From Devosia limi DSM 17137 (GTDB lineage: Bacteria; Pseudomonadota; Alphaproteobacteria; Rhizobiales; Devosiaceae), in the NCBI RefSeq assembly GCF_900128975.1, contig NZ_FQVC01000001.1, forward strand, positions 62,001 through 126,000: 64,000 bases of DNA. The letters are read 5' to 3'. Shown piece after piece: positions 27,328-36,611 of this stretch. The position numbers and the translations under genes are program-made. Under the pieces are notes generated by a model. That model saw only the letters and a list, made by a program, of their open reading frames with translations. It ran no database searches and was not told where the DNA came from. Each line of letters starts with the position of its first letter. Position 1 is the first letter of the stretch.

Positions 27328-27816
27328 CTAACCGACCTTGGCGGTTTCGGCGGACTTGGCGGCGTGTTCCATGCGCATGCGGCGGAGGGAGTCGCGGGTA
27401 TTGACCAGCAAGGCCCGCATGAAGCGGCGGACGACGGCCAGCTCCTCCTCCGAGAAGGCGGCATAGACGGCCTGGTTGAGGTCGATGAACTTTTCGCGCA
27501 GTTGCAGCAATCCCGATTCCCGGACTTCCGTGCCCAGCGACAGCAGCACGCCGCGCCGGTCCGTGGGATGGGGACCGCGCACGATGAAACCGGCCGCCTC
27601 CAGACGGTTGAGCATGATCGCCGTGGCGCCGCTGGTGAGGCCCAAATGCTGGGACACGGCCTTGGGCGTGGCCGTGCCATCGGCTGAGCGCACGAAGAAC
27701 AGACACATCAGATCAGTGTGATTGATGCCGGCGCTCTCTGCCAACCACCTGTAAACATGGGTCATTTCCCCGGTCAGGTCGCGCAGCACGCTTTCGAGTT
27801 CAAGTTCCTGGGTCAC
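27328..27816 (-). CDS. MarR family transcriptional regulator of the adjacent efflux operon
   Basis: Winged-helix repressor of 162 residues starting at GTG. The helix-turn-helix is TPKAVSQHLGLTSGATAIML (about 50-69) and the wing is GPHPTDRRGVLLSLG near 80. It is divergent from an EmrA/DUF2955 efflux pair. The 97-bp gap holds a 35-bp dyad centred on 27856, so it probably represses both itself and the pump and is released by a small ligand. This is the classic EmrR/MarR arrangement, inferred from context. Confidence 0.88.
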   Translation of the reverse strand: MTQELELESVLRDLTGEMTHVYRWLAESAGINHTDLMCLFFVRSADGTATPKAVSQHLGLTSGATAIMLNRLEAAGFIVRGPHPTDRRGVLLSLGTEVRESGLLQLREKFIDLNQAVYAAFSEEELAVVRRFMRALLVNTRDSLRRMRMEHAAKSAETAKVG

Positions 27817-27838
27817 GTCGCATTCCTAATTCAGGATG

Positions 27839-27873
27839 TAGCTATGCAATAAAGTATCTTTGTTGAATAGCTA
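27839..27873. promoter_or_regulatory. 35-bp imperfect palindrome, probable MarR operator
   Basis: Two nested inverted repeats share one centre at 27856: outer TAGCTAT (27839-27845)/ATAGCTA (27867-27873) and inner CAATAAAG (27847-27854)/CTTTGTTG (27858-27865). Only two of the 17 base-pair positions mismatch around a single central base. It is AT-rich in a GC-rich genome and sits in the divergent promoter between marR and the efflux operon. Confidence 0.75.
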
Positions 27874-27913
27874 ATTCGTGTACCTTATATAGGCAGCCTC
27901 AACGGAGCGGACT

Positions 27914-29155
27914 ATGACACAGGGCAAAGATATGATGGAAGACAAAGGCGAGGCGACCACCGGCGTTGCGGCCAATGCCAATGTAGTGACGCTGCCGGGC
28001 GGTCGCGCCAAGGACATCGAAGCGGTGCCCGCGCCCTCGGCAGCCCCGTTGTCGCAAACTGATGCAATGCCGCCCCCTGCCCCAGCCACCAACAAGAGCC
28101 GCAAGAAGGCCAAGCTATTTGGCATCGGCGTTCTGGTGACGCTGGGTGCCCTGGTGGCCTGGTATCCGCTATCGGATCATTATGCCCCCTATGCCAGCGG
28201 CGCCTCGATCACCGCGCAGGTGACCCAGATCGCGCCCCGCGTGGCCGGGCCGGTGCAGCACCTGCTGATCGCCGACAATGCCGAGGTGAAGGCGGGACAG
28301 CCGCTGTTCCAGATCGACGATTCGACTTTCAGGATGGATGTGGCGCAGGCGCAGGCCCAGCTCGACCAGGCGCTGAACAGCGTTTCGGCCGGGGTCGCGG
28401 CAATTCCGGCGGCAGAGGCCAAGCTGGCGCAGGCCGAAGTGGCGCTGCTGACGGCCGAGCAGGACCTGGACCGGACGACGCAATTGCATCAGAGCGGGCT
28501 CGTCTCGGTGGCCAAGTTCAACACGGCGGATGCCAATCACCAGACAGCGCAGCTCAATGTTGAAGCGGCCAGGGCCGAGGTCGAGCGGGTCAAGCTGACC
28601 GCCAACACCAATGACGGCAACAATCCGAATTTGCGGACGGCGCAGGCCGTGCTCGACAAGGCCGAATTTGCGCTGGCCAACACGACTGTGCTGGCGCCCG
28701 CCGATGGTTATATTTCCAACCTTTCGCTGGCTGAAGGGCAGTTTGTTGCGGCGGGCACGCCGGCCATGACCTTCATCAATCCCAAGACACAGATGATCAT
28801 TGCCGACCTGCGGGAAAACCAGCTGGTCAATGTGCAGCCGGGCGACCGTGCCATCGTGGCCTTCGAGGCGGCGCCGGGCCGTCAGTTCGAAGCGACTGTC
28901 GACAGTATTGCCTGGGGTATCAATAGCGGCCGCACCACGGTGAACGGGCTGGCACAATCGTCTAACGATACGCGCTGGTTCCCACCTGCCCGCAAGGTGC
29001 CGGTGCGGGTCTCCATCGATGACATGTCGGCGCTGCCGGGCAGCGTGCGGCTGGGTTCGGAAGCCAGCGTCCTCATCATCCCAGAGGATGGGCTGATCCC
29101 GACCATTGCACGGACCCTGATGGGCCTTGGCAGCATGCTATCGGGCTTCAACTAA
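27914..29155 (+). CDS. HlyD/EmrA-type membrane fusion protein
   Basis: Periplasmic adaptor of an efflux pump, 413 residues. An 80-residue Ala/Pro-rich cytoplasmic N-terminus precedes one membrane segment at about 78-96 (AKLFGIGVLVTLGALVAWY). A biotinyl-lipoyl half-motif (GPVQHLLIADNAEVKAGQPL) follows near 116, then a coiled-coil hairpin at about 150-250, the second lipoyl half (LAPADGYISNLSLAEGQFV), and a beta-barrel domain. Its partner is the DUF2955 protein 12 bp downstream rather than an MFS pump. Expression is likely controlled by the divergent MarR. Confidence 0.9.
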   Translation: MTQGKDMMEDKGEATTGVAANANVVTLPGGRAKDIEAVPAPSAAPLSQTDAMPPPAPATNKSRKKAKLFGIGVLVTLGALVAWYPLSDHYAPYASGASITAQVTQIAPRVAGPVQHLLIADNAEVKAGQPLFQIDDSTFRMDVAQAQAQLDQALNSVSAGVAAIPAAEAKLAQAEVALLTAEQDLDRTTQLHQSGLVSVAKFNTADANHQTAQLNVEAARAEVERVKLTANTNDGNNPNLRTAQAVLDKAEFALANTTVLAPADGYISNLSLAEGQFVAAGTPAMTFINPKTQMIIADLRENQLVNVQPGDRAIVAFEAAPGRQFEATVDSIAWGINSGRTTVNGLAQSSNDTRWFPPARKVPVRVSIDDMSALPGSVRLGSEASVLIIPEDGLIPTIARTLMGLGSMLSGFN

Positions 29156-29167
29156 GGATCACGGATC

Positions 29168-30196
29168 ATGGAAGAGCTGACCAGAGTCGATCCCAACGAG
29201 GATCCGTACCTTGCCCTGCGCACCGCGCTGGCCGTTGCGCTCTGCGTCATCCTTGCGGAACCGCTGGGCGTGACGCAGCCGATGATGCCGATCGTATTTG
29301 CGATGTCGATGATGTCCAACCAGCGCGGCGCCTTGAATGCCAAGATATTTGCCGGGCCGCTCATGCTGCCGATAATGGCCTTCGTGTTCAGCTGGATCGC
29401 CGCGGCGACGGTGAGCGAGCCCAGCCTGTTCATCCTGGTCAATGTGGTGCTCGCCGCAGGCGGCATTGCACTGATGCTGTTCAAGGGCTCGCGCGGCGGC
29501 ATCATCCTGACGGTGTTCCCGGCCATGATGTCGATGTCGGCGCTGTATAGCGATCAGGCCCTGGTGGCGATCCGGGACAGCATGGCATCTGGCGGGGTGA
29601 TCCTGGGCGTTGCCATGGTGGCGCTCAATATCCTGCTGCCACCGCAGACCAGCCGTATCCATGTCGAAAAGATCGATCCCTTCACCGGAGCCAATCCGCG
29701 TGCCGAGCTGCTGATCCGGCTGGCGGTTTATGTGCCCGTAATGTTGGCGACCTTTGCCACGGGCGACATGAACCTGTTGATCGTGCCGATCATGCTGGCC
29801 TTTGTCTGTGCCGAGCCGGATCGCGGTGGGCGGATGGAGCAATTGGTGGATCGCGGCGGCGGGACCATAATCGGTGCGCTGGTCGCAATCGGCGCCATGG
29901 CGATCTACCATGTAGTGCCACAGTTTCCGGTTCTGGCGGCCCTGATCACGCTGATCACCTTTGTGCTGATCGACAAGATGACCACTGGCCGGGCCCGCCC
30001 GCTGTTCTACCAGTATATCTGTTCGGTGGCGCTGGTGATGCTGGTGTCGGCGACGTTCGGCGCGCGGGATGCGTTCGAAGTGGTGGTGCAACGTGTCGTT
30101 CTGACCAGCGGCGCCATGGTCGGCGCCATTGCCCTGCTATCGCTGCTGGAGATGATATTCATTCCCAATCGGAACGTCAGCCAGCAAGCGGCGTGA
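29168..30196 (+). CDS. DUF2955/FUSC-like inner-membrane efflux component
   Basis: Membrane protein of 342 residues resembling the DUF2955 family, relatives of the AaeB/YccS aromatic-acid exporters. Two blocks of about five hydrophobic helices (about 15-150 and 190-330) are split by a soluble linker around PPQTSRIHVEKIDPFTG. The N-terminal LRTALAVALCVILAEPLGV matches the family's opening helix. Directly downstream of the HlyD gene, it should supply the pore of the same pump. Substrate unknown; organic acids are a guess from AaeAB. A strong hairpin follows its stop. Confidence 0.82.
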   Translation: MEELTRVDPNEDPYLALRTALAVALCVILAEPLGVTQPMMPIVFAMSMMSNQRGALNAKIFAGPLMLPIMAFVFSWIAAATVSEPSLFILVNVVLAAGGIALMLFKGSRGGIILTVFPAMMSMSALYSDQALVAIRDSMASGGVILGVAMVALNILLPPQTSRIHVEKIDPFTGANPRAELLIRLAVYVPVMLATFATGDMNLLIVPIMLAFVCAEPDRGGRMEQLVDRGGGTIIGALVAIGAMAIYHVVPQFPVLAALITLITFVLIDKMTTGRARPLFYQYICSVALVMLVSATFGARDAFEVVVQRVVLTSGAMVGAIALLSLLEMIFIPNRNVSQQAA

Positions 30197-30246
30197 GCCA
30201 TTCGGCGCATTGCCAATGCCCTGGCGGCAAGCTTCCGCACCCTATG

Positions 30247-30270
30247 AAACCCCGGCCCTGGCCGGGGTTT
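30247..30270. terminator. Bidirectional hairpin terminator
   Basis: Perfect 11-bp stem AAACCCCGGCC (30247-30257) with GGCCGGGGTTT (30260-30270). It lies between the convergent efflux operon (+) and the phosphoribosyltransferase gene (-), so the flanking A/T bases can serve either strand. Confidence 0.8.
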
Positions 30271-30274
30271 CTGC

Positions 30275-31021
30275 TTATGCCGGCCGGCCAAGCACGGGGT
30301 CGGCTGGGGCGGGTTGCCAGTGGTTGGATGCCGTCTTGTGCAGCAGCGGCGAGTGGGTGGCGGCGACGATGCGATCGCGCCAGGGCGCCAGGGGCTCCTG
30401 CCAGCGGGTGCTTTGCAGCATGGCGGTGGCGATGGCGACCGGTGGAATGCCGGCTTTTTCCAGCAGCCGCAGCACGGCGGCCATCGAGGTTCCGGAGCTG
30501 ATGACATCGTCGATGACGACGACGCGACGGCCCTCGAGCAGCGGCAGCATGCGCGGATCGACGAAGATGGTCTTGGCGTGCATGGGGCTGGTGATCGAGC
30601 TCATCGGTTCCGACAGGGCATCGAGGTACCAGAACTTGCGGGACGTGCCGAGCGCCACCATGCGCGAATGGCCGAAGCGGCGCGCGACATTGGCGGCCAG
30701 CGGCAGGCCCAGCGTCGGCACGCCGATAATGACTTCGGGATCATAGGGGCGCAGGCTTTCGACCAGCACTTCGGCGAGGGCATCCTCAACCGCAAAGCTG
30801 GCCTGATTGACGATCATCGAGGCGACGGCGCGGCTGCCATCGCCGGGCAGGACGCGAATCGGCAGCAGGAGCTGGCGGCCGTCGGCGAGGGCGGCGGGAT
30901 AGCTATCGGTGAAACCATCCGCCGGGGCGGTATCATAGGTGCCGGCGGGCGCAATATCCTGCCAGAACTGGTGGGGAGCGAGAGACAAAGTGGAAGTTTT
31001 CCTTGCTGCGCCAAAAGGCAT
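30275..31021 (-). CDS. Phosphoribosyltransferase family protein
   Basis: Type-I PRTase fold with the PRPP loop VVVIDDVISSGTSMA near residue 170 (two acidic residues then the S/T-G-T loop). The 248-residue protein starts at ATG 31021; the longer frame upstream is antisense shadow of the M20 gene. It is too long for a minimal adenine or hypoxanthine PRTase and has a distinctive segment FGHSRMVALGTSRKFWYLD. Substrate is not assignable. Its place at the edge of a purine-salvage region makes a purine base plausible (inference). Divergent from the M20 amidohydrolase. Confidence 0.82.
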   Translation of the reverse strand: MPFGAARKTSTLSLAPHQFWQDIAPAGTYDTAPADGFTDSYPAALADGRQLLLPIRVLPGDGSRAVASMIVNQASFAVEDALAEVLVESLRPYDPEVIIGVPTLGLPLAANVARRFGHSRMVALGTSRKFWYLDALSEPMSSITSPMHAKTIFVDPRMLPLLEGRRVVVIDDVISSGTSMAAVLRLLEKAGIPPVAIATAMLQSTRWQEPLAPWRDRIVAATHSPLLHKTASNHWQPAPADPVLGRPA

Positions 31022-31064
31022 GGCCGATGTTGGCGCCTGATATTTTTCAAGACCTTGGCACGCT

Positions 31065-32231
31065 ATGCAACCCGGCAGCAACGACCCTTTTGAACTCGAA
31101 TCCATGATCGCGCTGCGGCGGGACCTGCATGCGCATCCCGAACTGGGGTTCGAGGAAGTGCGCACCAGCGGTATCGTCGCCGCGCAATTGGCCGAAGTGG
31201 GGATCAGCGTGCATCGCGGGTTGGGCAAGACCGGCGTTGTCGGGACGCTCAAGGTTGGGGACGGCACCCGCTCGATCGGCCTGCGGGCGGATATGGATGC
31301 GCTGGCCATGCCCGAGTTGGGCGACCTGCCCTATCGCTCCGGCACGCCCAATACGATGCATGCCTGCGGGCATGACGGGCACACGGTGATGCTGCTGGCG
31401 GCGGCACGGCATCTGGCGCGGACGCGCAATTTCAACGGCACCGTGCACTTCATTTTCCAGCCGGCCGAGGAAGGCCGGGGCGGCGCCAAGGCCATGGTCG
31501 ACGATGGCCTGTTCAAGCTGTTTCCGATGGATGCGGCCTATGGGCTGCACAATATGCCGGGGCTGGCGCCCGACGAAATGGCGGTGGTTGCCGGACCACA
31601 ACTGGCATCGTCGGATAGCTGGGAAGTGGTGTTTCATGGCGTCGGCACGCATGGGGCCAAGCCGCATCTGGGGCGTGATGCGGTGACGGCTGCGGCGCAG
31701 TTTCTGACGGCCATCCACACCATCGTGGCGCGGCGGATCGATCCACTGCAGCCGGCAGTGGTCAGTGCCTGCGCGATCACGGCGGGCGATTTCAATGCGC
31801 TCAACGTCATTCCAGACGATGTGCGGATCGGCGGGACGGCGCGGGCCTATTCGGCTGCCGTGCGCGACCAGCTGGAGGCCGAAATCGGGCAGTTGGCGCA
31901 GGGTGTTGCAGCCACGTTCGGGATCACGGTGGACTACAGTTTCAAACGGCGGATACCGCCGGTGGTCAATGATGCCGATGTGACGCGGCGGGCGCTCTTG
32001 GCGGCGCAGACGGTGACCGGGCGGCCGGTGGTGACGGATTTCCCGCCCTCGACCGCCGGGGATGACTTCGCGTTTCTGGGCGCCGAAGTGCCGGGCGCCT
32101 ATGTGTGGCTGGGCAATGGTCCGGCAGTGGACGGGGCGCTGCACCACAATTCGCGGTACGATTTCAATGACGAGGCGATCCTGACCGGCGCGCGATACTG
32201 GACGGCGTTGGTGGAGCAGGAATTGCGGTAG
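31065..32231 (+). CDS. M20 family amidohydrolase (HipO/AbgB-like)
   Basis: Zinc-dependent amidohydrolase of the M20D group, which splits N-acyl amino acids, indole-conjugates or similar amides. The metal-binding motifs are MHACGHDGHTVMLL near residue 100 and FQPAEEGRGGAKAM near 132, with the C-terminal metal histidine in DGALHHNSRYDFND. A dimerisation lid domain covers about 180-295. At 388 aa it has the normal length. There is no signal peptide, so it is cytoplasmic. It lies alone on the plus strand and ends at a paired REP element. Confidence 0.9.
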   Translation: MQPGSNDPFELESMIALRRDLHAHPELGFEEVRTSGIVAAQLAEVGISVHRGLGKTGVVGTLKVGDGTRSIGLRADMDALAMPELGDLPYRSGTPNTMHACGHDGHTVMLLAAARHLARTRNFNGTVHFIFQPAEEGRGGAKAMVDDGLFKLFPMDAAYGLHNMPGLAPDEMAVVAGPQLASSDSWEVVFHGVGTHGAKPHLGRDAVTAAAQFLTAIHTIVARRIDPLQPAVVSACAITAGDFNALNVIPDDVRIGGTARAYSAAVRDQLEAEIGQLAQGVAATFGITVDYSFKRRIPPVVNDADVTRRALLAAQTVTGRPVVTDFPPSTAGDDFAFLGAEVPGAYVWLGNGPAVDGALHHNSRYDFNDEAILTGARYWTALVEQELR

Positions 32232-32265
32232 GGTGGCCCTGCCCTACATGGTTCCCATACACCGG

Positions 32266-32363
32266 GTTATTCCGGCGCAGGCCGGAATCCATGCTGTGCT
32301 CTCTCCACGAGATGGATGGTGGTGATGGCCTTCAGCATGGATCCCGGCCTGCGCCGGGATGAC
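32266..32363. repeat. Paired REP-like element
   Basis: The left copy at 32266-32296 and the right copy at 32333-32363 are reverse complements at 28 of 31 positions. Each has a CCGGCGCAGGCCGG core and ends in GT(C/T)AT. The 36-bp spacer is unique. It lies between the M20 gene (+) and the nucleoside hydrolase gene (-), at convergent ends. Confidence 0.8.
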
Positions 32364-32391
32364 ACCGCGAGTGGGGCGAGATCTATGAAAA

Positions 32392-33285
32392 CTAAACGAA
32401 CCCGGTCTTGAGCAAGGCCAGCGCGCCGGGGACGTCGACCCGGAGGGCGCAGGCGACGGGGCTGCCATTGGGGTTTGGCTGCAGGGCACCGGCATCGGCG
32501 CCGTCGCTCAGATCGACTGACAGCATGCGGGTTTCGATGTCGAACAGGTCCGGCGCCAAGGCCAGCAGCATGACGCAAGGGTCGTGCAACGGGCGGCTTT
32601 GCTTGCCATCCTGCAGATAGGCTTCCAGCACCTGGGCGGTCACATCGCCATGCATGGTGCCGCGGAGCGCGTTCACATAGTCCATATCGGCGCGGACGCG
32701 ACGGGTGACGTCGAGCGGCACGATGGTCGGTGTGAGCCCGCCCTGCAGGACGATGGCCGTTGCCTCCGGGTCTGAGGCGAAGTTGAATTCGGACCGGGGG
32801 CCGACATTGCCCGGCTCGTCGACCGTACCGCCCATGATGATCAGACGGCCAAGGCGCTTGGCCGCGTCGGGATGATCGGCAACAAGACGGGCAATATTGG
32901 TCAGCGGGCCCAGCGCCAGGATATCGATGGTCCCGGCGGGATTGTCGCGCAATTGCCGGGCCATCCACTCCACTGCCCCGGTCTGCGGCGTGACCAGTGG
33001 CGGCGGCAGGGTGATGCCACCGAGACCATCGCTGCCGTGAATGGCCACGACATCGATGCCCCAGCGGCGCAGCGGCCGCTCGGCGCCCATCAGCACCGGA
33101 ATATCGCCGCGCCCGGCAACGGCCAGCAGGCCCAAGGCATTGGCGGTGGTTCGATCGAGGCCGATATTGCCAGCGACGGTAGTCAGGCCCAGCACGTCGA
33201 AGCGGCCGGAGCCCAGGGCGAAGAGGATCGCCACGGCGTCGTCGAGGCCGGGATCGGTGTCGATGATAACGCGGGGATTACTCAT
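32392..33285 (-). CDS. Inosine-uridine-type nucleoside hydrolase (first copy)
   Basis: Calcium-dependent N-ribohydrolase that splits nucleosides to free base and ribose. The hallmark [19 protein letters not shown] (residues 6-24) binds calcium and the ribose. [13 protein letters not shown] near 122 and the [12 protein letters not shown] loop follow, and a [10 protein letters not shown] histidine-aspartate pair sits near 238. At 297 aa it is typical. Its start overlaps the end of the adenine deaminase gene by 8 bp, so products of the two act in succession. Purine versus pyrimidine preference is not clear from sequence alone. Confidence 0.9.
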   Translation of the reverse strand: MSNPRVIIDTDPGLDDAVAILFALGSGRFDVLGLTTVAGNIGLDRTTANALGLLAVAGRGDIPVLMGAERPLRRWGIDVVAIHGSDGLGGITLPPPLVTPQTGAVEWMARQLRDNPAGTIDILALGPLTNIARLVADHPDAAKRLGRLIIMGGTVDEPGNVGPRSEFNFASDPEATAIVLQGGLTPTIVPLDVTRRVRADMDYVNALRGTMHGDVTAQVLEAYLQDGKQSRPLHDPCVMLLALAPDLFDIETRMLSVDLSDGADAGALQPNPNGSPVACALRVDVPGALALLKTGFV

Positions 33286-35077
33286 AGAGTGGCGCCAGAA
33301 CCATTTCGGGGACGCGGACCAGGCCCTTGTCGGTGATGCGGACTTCGGGGATCACCGACAGCGGGATCAGGTTGAAGCCCATATAGGGGATGGTGCAGCC
33401 GGCAGCCTCCCACGCGCGCTTGAGCGCGACGTTTTCCGCCGCCACTTCATGCACGCGCTTGTCGGACAGCAGGCCCGCGACCGGCAGGCCGACAAAGGCG
33501 GTGACCTTGCCATCCTGCACCACGACAATGCCGCCCTTGGCGTCCTGGATGGTTTGAAGGGCCAGCGCCATATCGGCCTCATTGGTACCGGCGAGCAGGA
33601 TGTTGTGGCTGTCATGGCCGACGCTGGAGCCGACGGCGCCATTGGTCAGGCCGAAATCCTGCAGCAGGCCATGGGCGATGCCACCATCGGACTTGCCGTG
33701 GCGCTCGATGACGGTGACAAAGCTCAGATTGTGCTTTTCGAGCAGGGTCGGCCAATCATTGGCCGGCTCCAGCGCCACCTTGCGCAGCGGCAGCACGATA
33801 CCCGGCATTTCGATGCCGATGGCATTGGCGGTGACCGGGGCGGTCGGCAGTTCGGGGATCAGCTTGAGATTCTTGGGCGTGTGGACGGTGTTGTAGGCCG
33901 CCTCGGGGTAGCGGTAGCGCTGGTTGAGGGTTTCTTCCAGAACCGGGGTGATCTGGCGGTGATCGACCACCAGTTCGCCGCCATACCAGGTGCTGACCGG
34001 CTTCATCGAGTCATCGAGCAACACCAGATCGGCGCGACGGCCGCCGCCGAGGCCGCCGATTTCATCGCCCAGGCCAAAGCGGGTGGCGCCGTGGAGCGAG
34101 CCCATGGCCCAGGCCTGTTCGGGCTTCATGCCCAGGCGAATGGCCTCCCGGACCACCCAGTCGAGGCCGAAATGCAGCAGGTCATCGGCATCGCGATCAT
34201 CGGTGCAGACGCAGTAGCGCTTGTGGCTGGCGCCACGCTCGGTGATCGGGCGGATGGCCTCGACAATCGAGTTCCACGGCGTCGCCGGGTTGCCGCCACG
34301 CAGGAACACCCAGATGCCGGCATCGACGAAATCATCGGAGATATCGATATCGATGGCTTCATGCGTATCGGTGACGCCCGAGGCGGCATAGGGCGCAACG
34401 AATTCGCGGCCATAGATGTGGCCGGAGACCGGGCGGCCGCGCTTGAGCGCCTCAGCGATGATGGCGTGGCTGCGCGGATCGCCCATGGCGACCGGCACGA
34501 AGTCCATCTTCTCGCCCAGCGCCAGCGCCTCGGGCCACTTGTCGAACATGGCGCCGATCTTTTCGGGCGTCAGGTCGCCGCCGGCCGTTTCGAGTTCGGG
34601 CGAAGTTGCCGGCACGGTCGAGGGGACGGTAAGGAAGATCGACAGCGGCGCCATGCGGGCGTCTTCAAGCATGGCTTCGACACCGGCGACGTCCATGACG
34701 TTACCGATCTCATGGCTGTCGCAGAAAATCGTGGTGGTGCCATTGAGCAAGGCCGCCTCGGCATAGGCGCAGGCAGTGACCATCGAGCTTTCGATATGGA
34801 TATGCGGATCAACCAGGCCGGGCGCGATGATGCCGCCCTTGGCGTCATAGATCGCCTTGGGCGCGGCGGCGGATTTATGGGCGCCGGCCGGCTTGATCGC
34901 GGCGATGCGACCGCCGGAAATCCAGACTTCCTTGTCGTTGGCGATGCGCTCGGAATAGGTCGAGAGCATGCGGGCGCCGGTGATGACCATATCGGCCGGA
35001 GCCTGGCCGCGCGCTACGGCGGCGAGCGCCTGGGTCTGCTGCCACAGGGGAGCGACGGAAAAGCGGGTGATGGGCAT
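33278..35077 (-). CDS. ade: Adenine deaminase
   Basis: Converts adenine to hypoxanthine and ammonia. It is a 599-residue amidohydrolase-superfamily enzyme of the Ade family. The metal motif [14 protein letters not shown] is near residue 90, followed by [23 protein letters not shown] and [12 protein letters not shown], and the C-terminal Ade-specific domain contains [21 protein letters not shown] 35077 is chosen; the extra 20 codons upstream run through a REP element. It overlaps the nucleoside hydrolase gene by 8 bp. Confidence 0.93.
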   Translation of the reverse strand: MPITRFSVAPLWQQTQALAAVARGQAPADMVITGARMLSTYSERIANDKEVWISGGRIAAIKPAGAHKSAAAPKAIYDAKGGIIAPGLVDPHIHIESSMVTACAYAEAALLNGTTTIFCDSHEIGNVMDVAGVEAMLEDARMAPLSIFLTVPSTVPATSPELETAGGDLTPEKIGAMFDKWPEALALGEKMDFVPVAMGDPRSHAIIAEALKRGRPVSGHIYGREFVAPYAASGVTDTHEAIDIDISDDFVDAGIWVFLRGGNPATPWNSIVEAIRPITERGASHKRYCVCTDDRDADDLLHFGLDWVVREAIRLGMKPEQAWAMGSLHGATRFGLGDEIGGLGGGRRADLVLLDDSMKPVSTWYGGELVVDHRQITPVLEETLNQRYRYPEAAYNTVHTPKNLKLIPELPTAPVTANAIGIEMPGIVLPLRKVALEPANDWPTLLEKHNLSFVTVIERHGKSDGGIAHGLLQDFGLTNGAVGSSVGHDSHNILLAGTNEADMALALQTIQDAKGGIVVVQDGKVTAFVGLPVAGLLSDKRVHEVAAENVALKRAWEAAGCTIPYMGFNLIPLSVIPEVRITDKGLVRVPEMVLAPLYE

Positions 35078-35110
35078 GGTGGTGTACTCCGAGTTTTCAT
35101 CCCGCTCGGT

Positions 35111-35178
35111 GTCATCCCGGCGAAGGCCGGGATCCATGCTGAGCTCTCAGAATGGACCCCGGCCTTCGCCGGGGTGAC
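35111..35178. repeat. Paired REP-like element upstream of adenine deaminase
   Basis: GTCATCCCGGCGAAGGCCGG-type copies at 35111-35137 and 35152-35178 are reverse complements at 25 of 27 positions with a 14-bp spacer. It separates the M20 dipeptidase gene from ade within one minus-strand run, so it may set differential mRNA stability. Confidence 0.8.
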
Positions 35179-35222
35179 ACCGTGGGTGGTTTAGATCATT
35201 GGCAGGTCAAGACCTGTCGCGG

Positions 35223-36611
35223 TCAAGCCTTGTCGCCGAAGGCAGCGAGGATGCGCACCCAGCTGCGGATGCCCTTGTGGAAGCTCGACAGGTCGTATTT
35301 CTCGTTGGGGCTGTGGATGCGGTTGTCGAAGCGGGCAAAGCCGATGAGCAGCGAATCCATGCCGAGACGGCGCTTGAATTCGCCCAGGATCGGGATCGAC
35401 CCGCCGGTGCCGGCCAAGGCGGCCTCGCGGTTCCATTCGGTGGTGAGCGCAGCGCGGGCCTTGGTGAGCAATTCGCCATCGAGCGGCATCATCTCGGCCG
35501 GGGCGCTGGCATAGGCGCGGAAACTGACGGTGCAATCGGCCGGCAGGAGGCTCTGGACGAACTCGCGGAAGATGGTGCGGATGCGGTCGGGGTCCTGCCC
35601 TGCCACCAGCCGGAAGGACAGCTTGGCACTGGCCTGGGCGGGAATGACGGTCTTGAAGCCATCGCCGCTATAGCCGCCCCAGACGCCATGGACCTCGGCG
35701 GTCGGGCGGGCCCAGACCTGTTCCAGCACCGAGCGACCGGTCTCGCCGGCGGGGACCGAAAGGCCGACATCGGTCAGGAACTTTTCGCTGTCGAATGGCA
35801 GGCGCGCCCATTGCGCCTTGATGGCCTCGGGCAATTCGGTGACGCCATCGTAGAAGCCGGGAATGGCGACGCTGCCATCGTCATTGCGCAGCTTGCCGAT
35901 AATGGTGCCGAGCAGCTGCACCGCATTACGGGCGGCGCTGCCGAACATGCCGGAATGCAGGTCACGATCACCGGCGGTGATGGTGAACTCCTCGCTGACG
36001 AAGCCGCGCCACATGGTGGTGATCGCCGGGGTGTCGCGATCCCACATATCGGTGTCGCAGACCAAGATCGTATCGGCCTTGAGATCAGCCGCATTGGCTT
36101 CGAGGAACGGCCCGAGCGAGGGGCTGCCGGCTTCTTCCTCGCCCTCGAACAGCATGGACACGCGGATGGGCAGCGCGCCAGTGACTGCCTTGAAAGCGCG
36201 GCAGGCTTCGATAAAGGTCAGCAGCTGGCCCTTATCGTCGGAGGCGCCTCGGCCCAGGATGAAGGTTTCGCCATCGGGCTGGGGCGCCAGCGACGGCTCG
36301 AACGGCGGCGTGGTCCACAGCGCCAGCGGATCGACGGGCTGCACGTCGTAATGGCCGTAGAACAGCACATGCGGGCCGGGCGTGGCGGGGCCATGGGCCA
36401 CGACCATAGGATGACCGGCGGTGTCGCGCACCGAGGCATCGAATTCGAGGCCGGCCAGCTGATCGGCCAGCCAGGTGGCGGCGCGGCGGCAATCGGGAGC
36501 GTATTGCGGCTCGGTTGAGACCGAGGGGATGCGGATCAGTTCGAACAGGCGGTCGAGGCTGGCGTCGAGATTGGCATCGACATGGTCAAGAACGGCATCG
36601 AGCCGGGTCAT
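35223..36611 (-). CDS. M20 family dipeptidase/deacylase
   Basis: Dinuclear zinc peptidase of the ArgE/DapE/CPG2 group (M20), 462 aa. The metal motifs are FYGHYDVQPVDPLALW near residue 86, GRGASDDKGQLLTFIEA near 118 and MLFEGEEEAGSPSL near 153. A dimerisation domain lies at about 200-350. No signal peptide. The length and motif spacing fit broad dipeptidases more than DapE. Its start overlaps the preceding amidohydrolase gene's stop by 4 bp (ATGA), so they form one operon. Substrate unknown. Confidence 0.9.
   Translation of the reverse strand: MTRLDAVLDHVDANLDASLDRLFELIRIPSVSTEPQYAPDCRRAATWLADQLAGLEFDASVRDTAGHPMVVAHGPATPGPHVLFYGHYDVQPVDPLALWTTPPFEPSLAPQPDGETFILGRGASDDKGQLLTFIEACRAFKAVTGALPIRVSMLFEGEEEAGSPSLGPFLEANAADLKADTILVCDTDMWDRDTPAITTMWRGFVSEEFTITAGDRDLHSGMFGSAARNAVQLLGTIIGKLRNDDGSVAIPGFYDGVTELPEAIKAQWARLPFDSEKFLTDVGLSVPAGETGRSVLEQVWARPTAEVHGVWGGYSGDGFKTVIPAQASAKLSFRLVAGQDPDRIRTIFREFVQSLLPADCTVSFRAYASAPAEMMPLDGELLTKARAALTTEWNREAALAGTGGSIPILGEFKRRLGMDSLLIGFARFDNRIHSPNEKYDLSSFHKGIRSWVRILAAFGDKA

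Noticed and set aside
33041..35194. 717-codon open frame on the plus strand opposite adenine deaminase
   Set aside because: It is antisense to a well-conserved ade gene, has no recognisable domain, and reads as the His/Asp/Gly-rich shadow typical of high-GC genes.
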